This document shows positions 31,698-35,308 of a DNA stretch of 35,308 bases, piece by piece. The notes under the pieces were generated by a model. The model did no database searches. It was given only the letters and a program-made list of their open reading frames with translations, and had not been told where the DNA came from. Every line of letters starts with the position of its first letter. Position 1 is the stretch's first letter. A program made the position numbers and the translations under genes. The stretch comes from Apostichopus californicus (lineage: Eukaryota > Echinodermata > Holothuroidea > Aspidochirotida > Stichopodidae), in the NCBI GenBank assembly GCA_020650975.1, contig JAIPMN010002067.1, forward strand, positions 1-35,308, given 5' to 3'.

Positions 31698-33079
31698 TTC
31701 AGAGGGAATTTGCTTGGCCGTTATGCTTTATACCTCGTAACTTTTAAAGTTCTGAAATATTTTGAAATATTTATTGGTTGCATTTTATGATTCAGGGAGC
31801 CAGCTGGCATTTAGAATCATTGGGCAGGGAAGGGGTGGGGGAAATGGGGGGGGGGAGGGCCATTGGAATGTAACCACTACTTGGATTGGGGAGTATAATG
31901 TGGAACATTCTGTGTTCATAATTCAGCCGACATATTAAAAATAATTTATTCGAGGGAGGAGGAGTGACAATGTAGCTGCATAAATGATGCATGCCCCCTC
32001 CTTATTAGCAGGAAAAGAATAAGAAAAAGAGGGGGGGCATAATGTTTTTTTCTGATAACTATCCTGAAAACCATACAATTGTTTTTTAAGCAATGAGCAA
32101 CACATTAAGATCTCTGACTAATTGTTGTTCTTCTAGCTATTGTGCTACCCCAGTGCTTCAATAGCATATTTAGCTAGAAAACAACACTACAAAATGAATG
32201 ATTAATGCATAATTTTTGTGTTATTAAATTATATACAATGAACTATACTTTCTTGGTCGGTGAACAATCCTTCATTCTCACCATTTGACTTTCAAGCAGA
32301 GTTCATTGAATGCCATTTTCTTTGTTTACATCCCTTGATGAACCAATTAAAATTCTAATTGGGTTTTATTAGTACCCTTGTAACAAGATGACAGCCAACA
32401 GTGCCATGAGGACAGATAAAAGCTGAGAACAGCGGTTACTTACTTCCAGGGATGGACTTTTAATGGCAGACAACTATACTTAAAGTGATAAAAGACAGCT
32501 AAGCAGAGGTTACCGTAGTGATAGGATCAAGTCATGTGATCAGTAACCGATCCGTTCCAAATTACATTGTGTAATTAAAGGAGAGAATTAATTAGTCATT
32601 ACAGTATCATTAGTAAGACAAAAGTACACACATTATGTCATGTCAGTACCATGGGAAACTTTGTAATGTATACATAATGAGTGAAAATAAAACAAATAAG
32701 TAACTGACTTCTCACACACCCTACATTAAATGAGGTAAACACAGGTGTAGTTACTGCTATCAATAGGATTCAATAGTCCAGTATTTGTTTGTTTATTTGT
32801 TTATTTATTTGTTTTAGATGCAGTATGCATGCAGTCAAATTTGTGGCATGAATTACAAAGTTTTATAGTTATTTTTATTGACGAGAGATGATTTATGGTA
32901 GATCCCATTCAACAGCTGGAAATTTTGTTCACTTTTCCATTCTTACCATTCAAACCTTTTCAATTATCCAGCGACATTAATTTTTCTAGACAACCCACAG
33001 AAACCTCTTCCATTATTAAGTCTTCACCTGTCTTTAAATGTCTGGCATTCATAAAGGAGCATATTCTGTATTTTATATC
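31698..33079. other. AT-rich non-coding stretch
   Basis: Contains a G-rich run (31824-31859) and a (TTTG/TTTA)n microsatellite (32783-32815). At 32390-32600 there are GATA cores (AGATAA, TGATAA), a CATGTG E-box and TTAATTAG, compatible with but not proof of an enhancer. No exon is supported. Confidence 0.4.
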
Positions 33080-33560
33080 TTTTTTTTTTATTGTCATCTT
33101 TAATGAGAGTAGTCCTGCTCAGTGCAGAAGCACTGCTTTCCAGAGGAGCCCTCAATACAAAATACATACAATACTATGCAGTAGAAAACGTTAGTCATCC
33201 AAAAGCACAAAAAAGGACGCCAAAAAGATAGACAAACAAATATCAGACATCTTAACAAAATATTTAAGTTTTCATATTGCGTTTAAAAATATAAACATTT
33301 GGCAAGCATTTCAAATTTGGGGGAAGACTGTTTCACGACCTGCCTCCAGTCAATTTAAAGGACCTAACAGAATAAGAAGAAGCATAGAGTATGCATAGGT
33401 ATTTGTTATATAGAACAGTATACCCAAACATTTCTTTGTGCTGATGAGATGTCATTTGTACAGGTTTTTAGAGAGAGTGTTACAGTATGTTGGTACTCTT
33501 TATATATGGAGCATCAATGTACTCTACCACAGGCTTCTCTGTTCTGAGCAGCTGTAATGT
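33080..33560 (-). mobile_element. Truncated, degenerate LINE 3' end
   Basis: Read on the - strand, a broken frame ends with SYSVRSFKLTGGRS-stop-NSLPPNLKCLPNVYIFKR (about 33378-33276). This matches the usual C-terminal end of LINE reverse-transcriptase ORFs, in which a WNSLP motif precedes an FKR...K helix. A TGA (33333-33335) replaces the Trp codon. The 3' UTR ends ATTAAAGATGACAAT and a poly-A tail, seen as T10 at 33080-33089. Further stops interrupt the frame upstream. It is 5'-truncated and inactive. Clade unassigned (CR1/L2/RTE-like possible). Confidence 0.7.
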
Positions 33561-34861
33561 GATTGTGTAGGATTTTAAAGGAAGTTTCAGCACATATTAT
33601 TTTTATATATGTATTTATATATTTATTTATATACACATATAAATTATTAAAGATCAATACACCAGAAAACTTCCACTTGGTTTCATCCTTTTTGGGACTC
33701 ATTTATGAACATATGATTTCTTTCCTTTAGAAAACAGTTTTATACTTTTCTTTATTTTGGTGTGTATTTCTTTCTTTTTGAGAGAGATTTATTTAATGCT
33801 TATCATATAAAGTTGCTAGATATAGCCTCCAGTAGTTCATGTTTTGCAGCCACATCTGTGAACATGAATACATTACATGATGGCTGATATATATAACCTT
33901 CTGAACATACAATGTCAATGTTAACATGACTCTGACGACATTCCAGGCCTTTGAAATACTACCCTTCACAATTAGGGTAAAGAATGTAAACCCCTGGAAT
34001 ATTAATAGGAACTCACAGCAACAGTTAAACATTGGTTATACACAACAAACAACATGTGCTAAATTTGGTTTGGATAAATACAAGTTAGGAATGTAGTCTT
34101 TGAATATTGTTTCATCGAAGGTGAAGACTTCCTGGTTACTGTGCTCGTTAGTTTCCTAGATCCATCAAGGGATGCTCGTAGCTGGTCGTTGGGTAGATCT
34201 GCTAATCATCTACGCATGGGTGTGAGCTGTATTATGTATATCATGCCCCAATAGGATGGAAGCTACCCAGTAAAGTGGCTCATTTTGTGTTGAAATTTAC
34301 AGCTCCAAATCTTTAAACGATGAGTTAAGGTAGAATCTTAGTCTTGATATTTGTTTCTATTTATTTTTTCTTTTATAATTTTTGGTATATTAGTCCAAAA
34401 AAAAGGGAAAAATTTGAGTGCTAATAAATGTTTTTATAGCTATTTTGGTTTTCAAGATATTCACTGTTAAAATATGCTAAATCTCTGGAATTAATTGTTG
34501 ATGACATTAGCTCATCAGTATTGACTGTTTAATTGTTATCGTTAATCCATTGCTTGATTAATTCTAATAACTCCACCAAAAGATGTTCTGTTAATTCATT
34601 TAAAAAAAGGGTACCATTGAATGACATTCAACACCATTCAACACAACTTGTACTATATACATTGTAAACGTATTATTTGATGTCATAAAAGTCTTGTTTT
34701 CCATTGAATTTTATTAAATTGCTAAAGAACCAAGCAATTGATTGGTGAATTTCAACCCAGTATACTAAACATTGCAATGTTCATAATGTAGAAAACCTGA
34801 AACATGGCTCATCAGCTGTCTTTGTATTTCCAACTCCAGATTCCATGATCATCCTTGCTCA
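33561..34861. other. AT-rich non-coding stretch
   Basis: Contains a TA/TTTA-rich low-complexity patch (33596-33644). I see no exon, RNA gene or repeat boundary. Confidence 0.4.
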
Positions 34862-35275
34862 TTGAACTTCTTCCAATGAACTACATAATCACTGCAGGGC
34901 TCTTACATCTAATACCCCGCCTCCCCTCCAGGCCTGTCATAGTGTTGTTGAACTTCTTTTAATGAACAACATAATCATGGCAGGGCTCTTACATATATTT
35001 ACCCCCCCCCTCCATACCTGTCATAGTGTTATTGAACTTCTTCCAATGAACTACATTATCACTGCAGAGCTCTTACATATATTTACTCCCCCCCTCCCTA
35101 CCTGTCATAGTGTTATTGAACTTCTTCCAATGAACAACATAATCATGGCAGGGCTCTTCCATCTATTTCACCCCCTCCCTATCTGTCATGCGTGTTATGA
35201 ACTTCCAATGAACTACATAATCACTGCAGGCTCTTACATCTCTTTCTCCCACTCTACCTCTCATAGGTGTTATTT
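34862..35275. repeat. ~84-bp tandem array at the right edge
   Basis: TTGAACTTCTTCCAATGAAC-type starts occur at 34862, 34948, 35032, 35116 and about 35197 (periods 86, 84, 84, 81). Each unit also carries ATCACTGCAGGGCTCTTACA, a C-run of variable length, and CTGTCATAGTGTT. The 105-codon open frame across it is repeat-derived and not a gene. Confidence 0.92.
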
Positions 35276-35308
35276 TTAACACGCCTCTGTAGTTGAACTC
35301 TACTCACT

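Noticed and set aside
34962..35279. 105-codon open frame at the right edge
   Set aside because: It is a translation of the 84-bp tandem repeat, with no independent evidence of coding.

Overview
This is an AT-rich (roughly one third G+C by eye), intron-rich, gene-poor animal nuclear DNA window. There are no prokaryotic-style genes, operons, rRNA, tRNA or CRISPR arrays. Coding sequence is cut into short exons with GT/AG splice sites, and most of the rest is intron, intergenic DNA and repeats. Short MITE-like elements, a degenerate LINE 3' end, long poly-G/poly-C runs and a telokin-like muscle Ig protein suggest a marine invertebrate deuterostome, most likely an echinoderm. The phylum is an inference.

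Two genes are well supported, both on the + strand. Gene A (about 4654-8125) is the 3' end of a gene whose start I cannot place. Four exons (4654-4795, 6337-6462, 7369-7468, 8012-8125) join in one phase-compatible frame of about 159 codons ending in TAA. I do not recognise the family. The second of these exons carries an in-frame TAG at 6440-6442, so this copy is disrupted, spliced differently, or misassembled. Gene B (8446-13780) starts 320 bases after the gene A stop. Exon 1 (8446-8542) gives a Lys/Pro/Ala-rich leader, and exon 2 (13437-13780) gives one complete I-set immunoglobulin domain and the stop. The split codon joins perfectly to give 146 residues, a telokin-like layout.

Repeats by region: the left edge holds the end of a TIR element (1-105), with a probable dispersed repeat at 1546-1960. 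The large gene B intron (8543-13436) holds a 98-bp satellite array (9701-10560) and a C-rich minisatellite (12148-12418). Further right are a 600-bp polypyrimidine tract (19097-19712), a hairpin (20292-20360), a hAT-like MITE with exact 8-bp target-site duplications (21604-21975), another hairpin (24143-24194), a retroposon tail (26560-26782), a LINE 3' end on the - strand (33080-33560) and an 84-bp tandem array at the right edge (34862-35275).

Several weaker candidate exons are listed with low confidence (2355-2474, 4444-4558, 16506-16526, 28378-28546 on the - strand, 28861-28972). Beyond gene A/B no pathway can be inferred, and I found no evidence of a new multi-gene system. The most unusual items are the phase-perfect gene with one nonsense codon, the compact telokin-like gene, and the structured or repeat elements.
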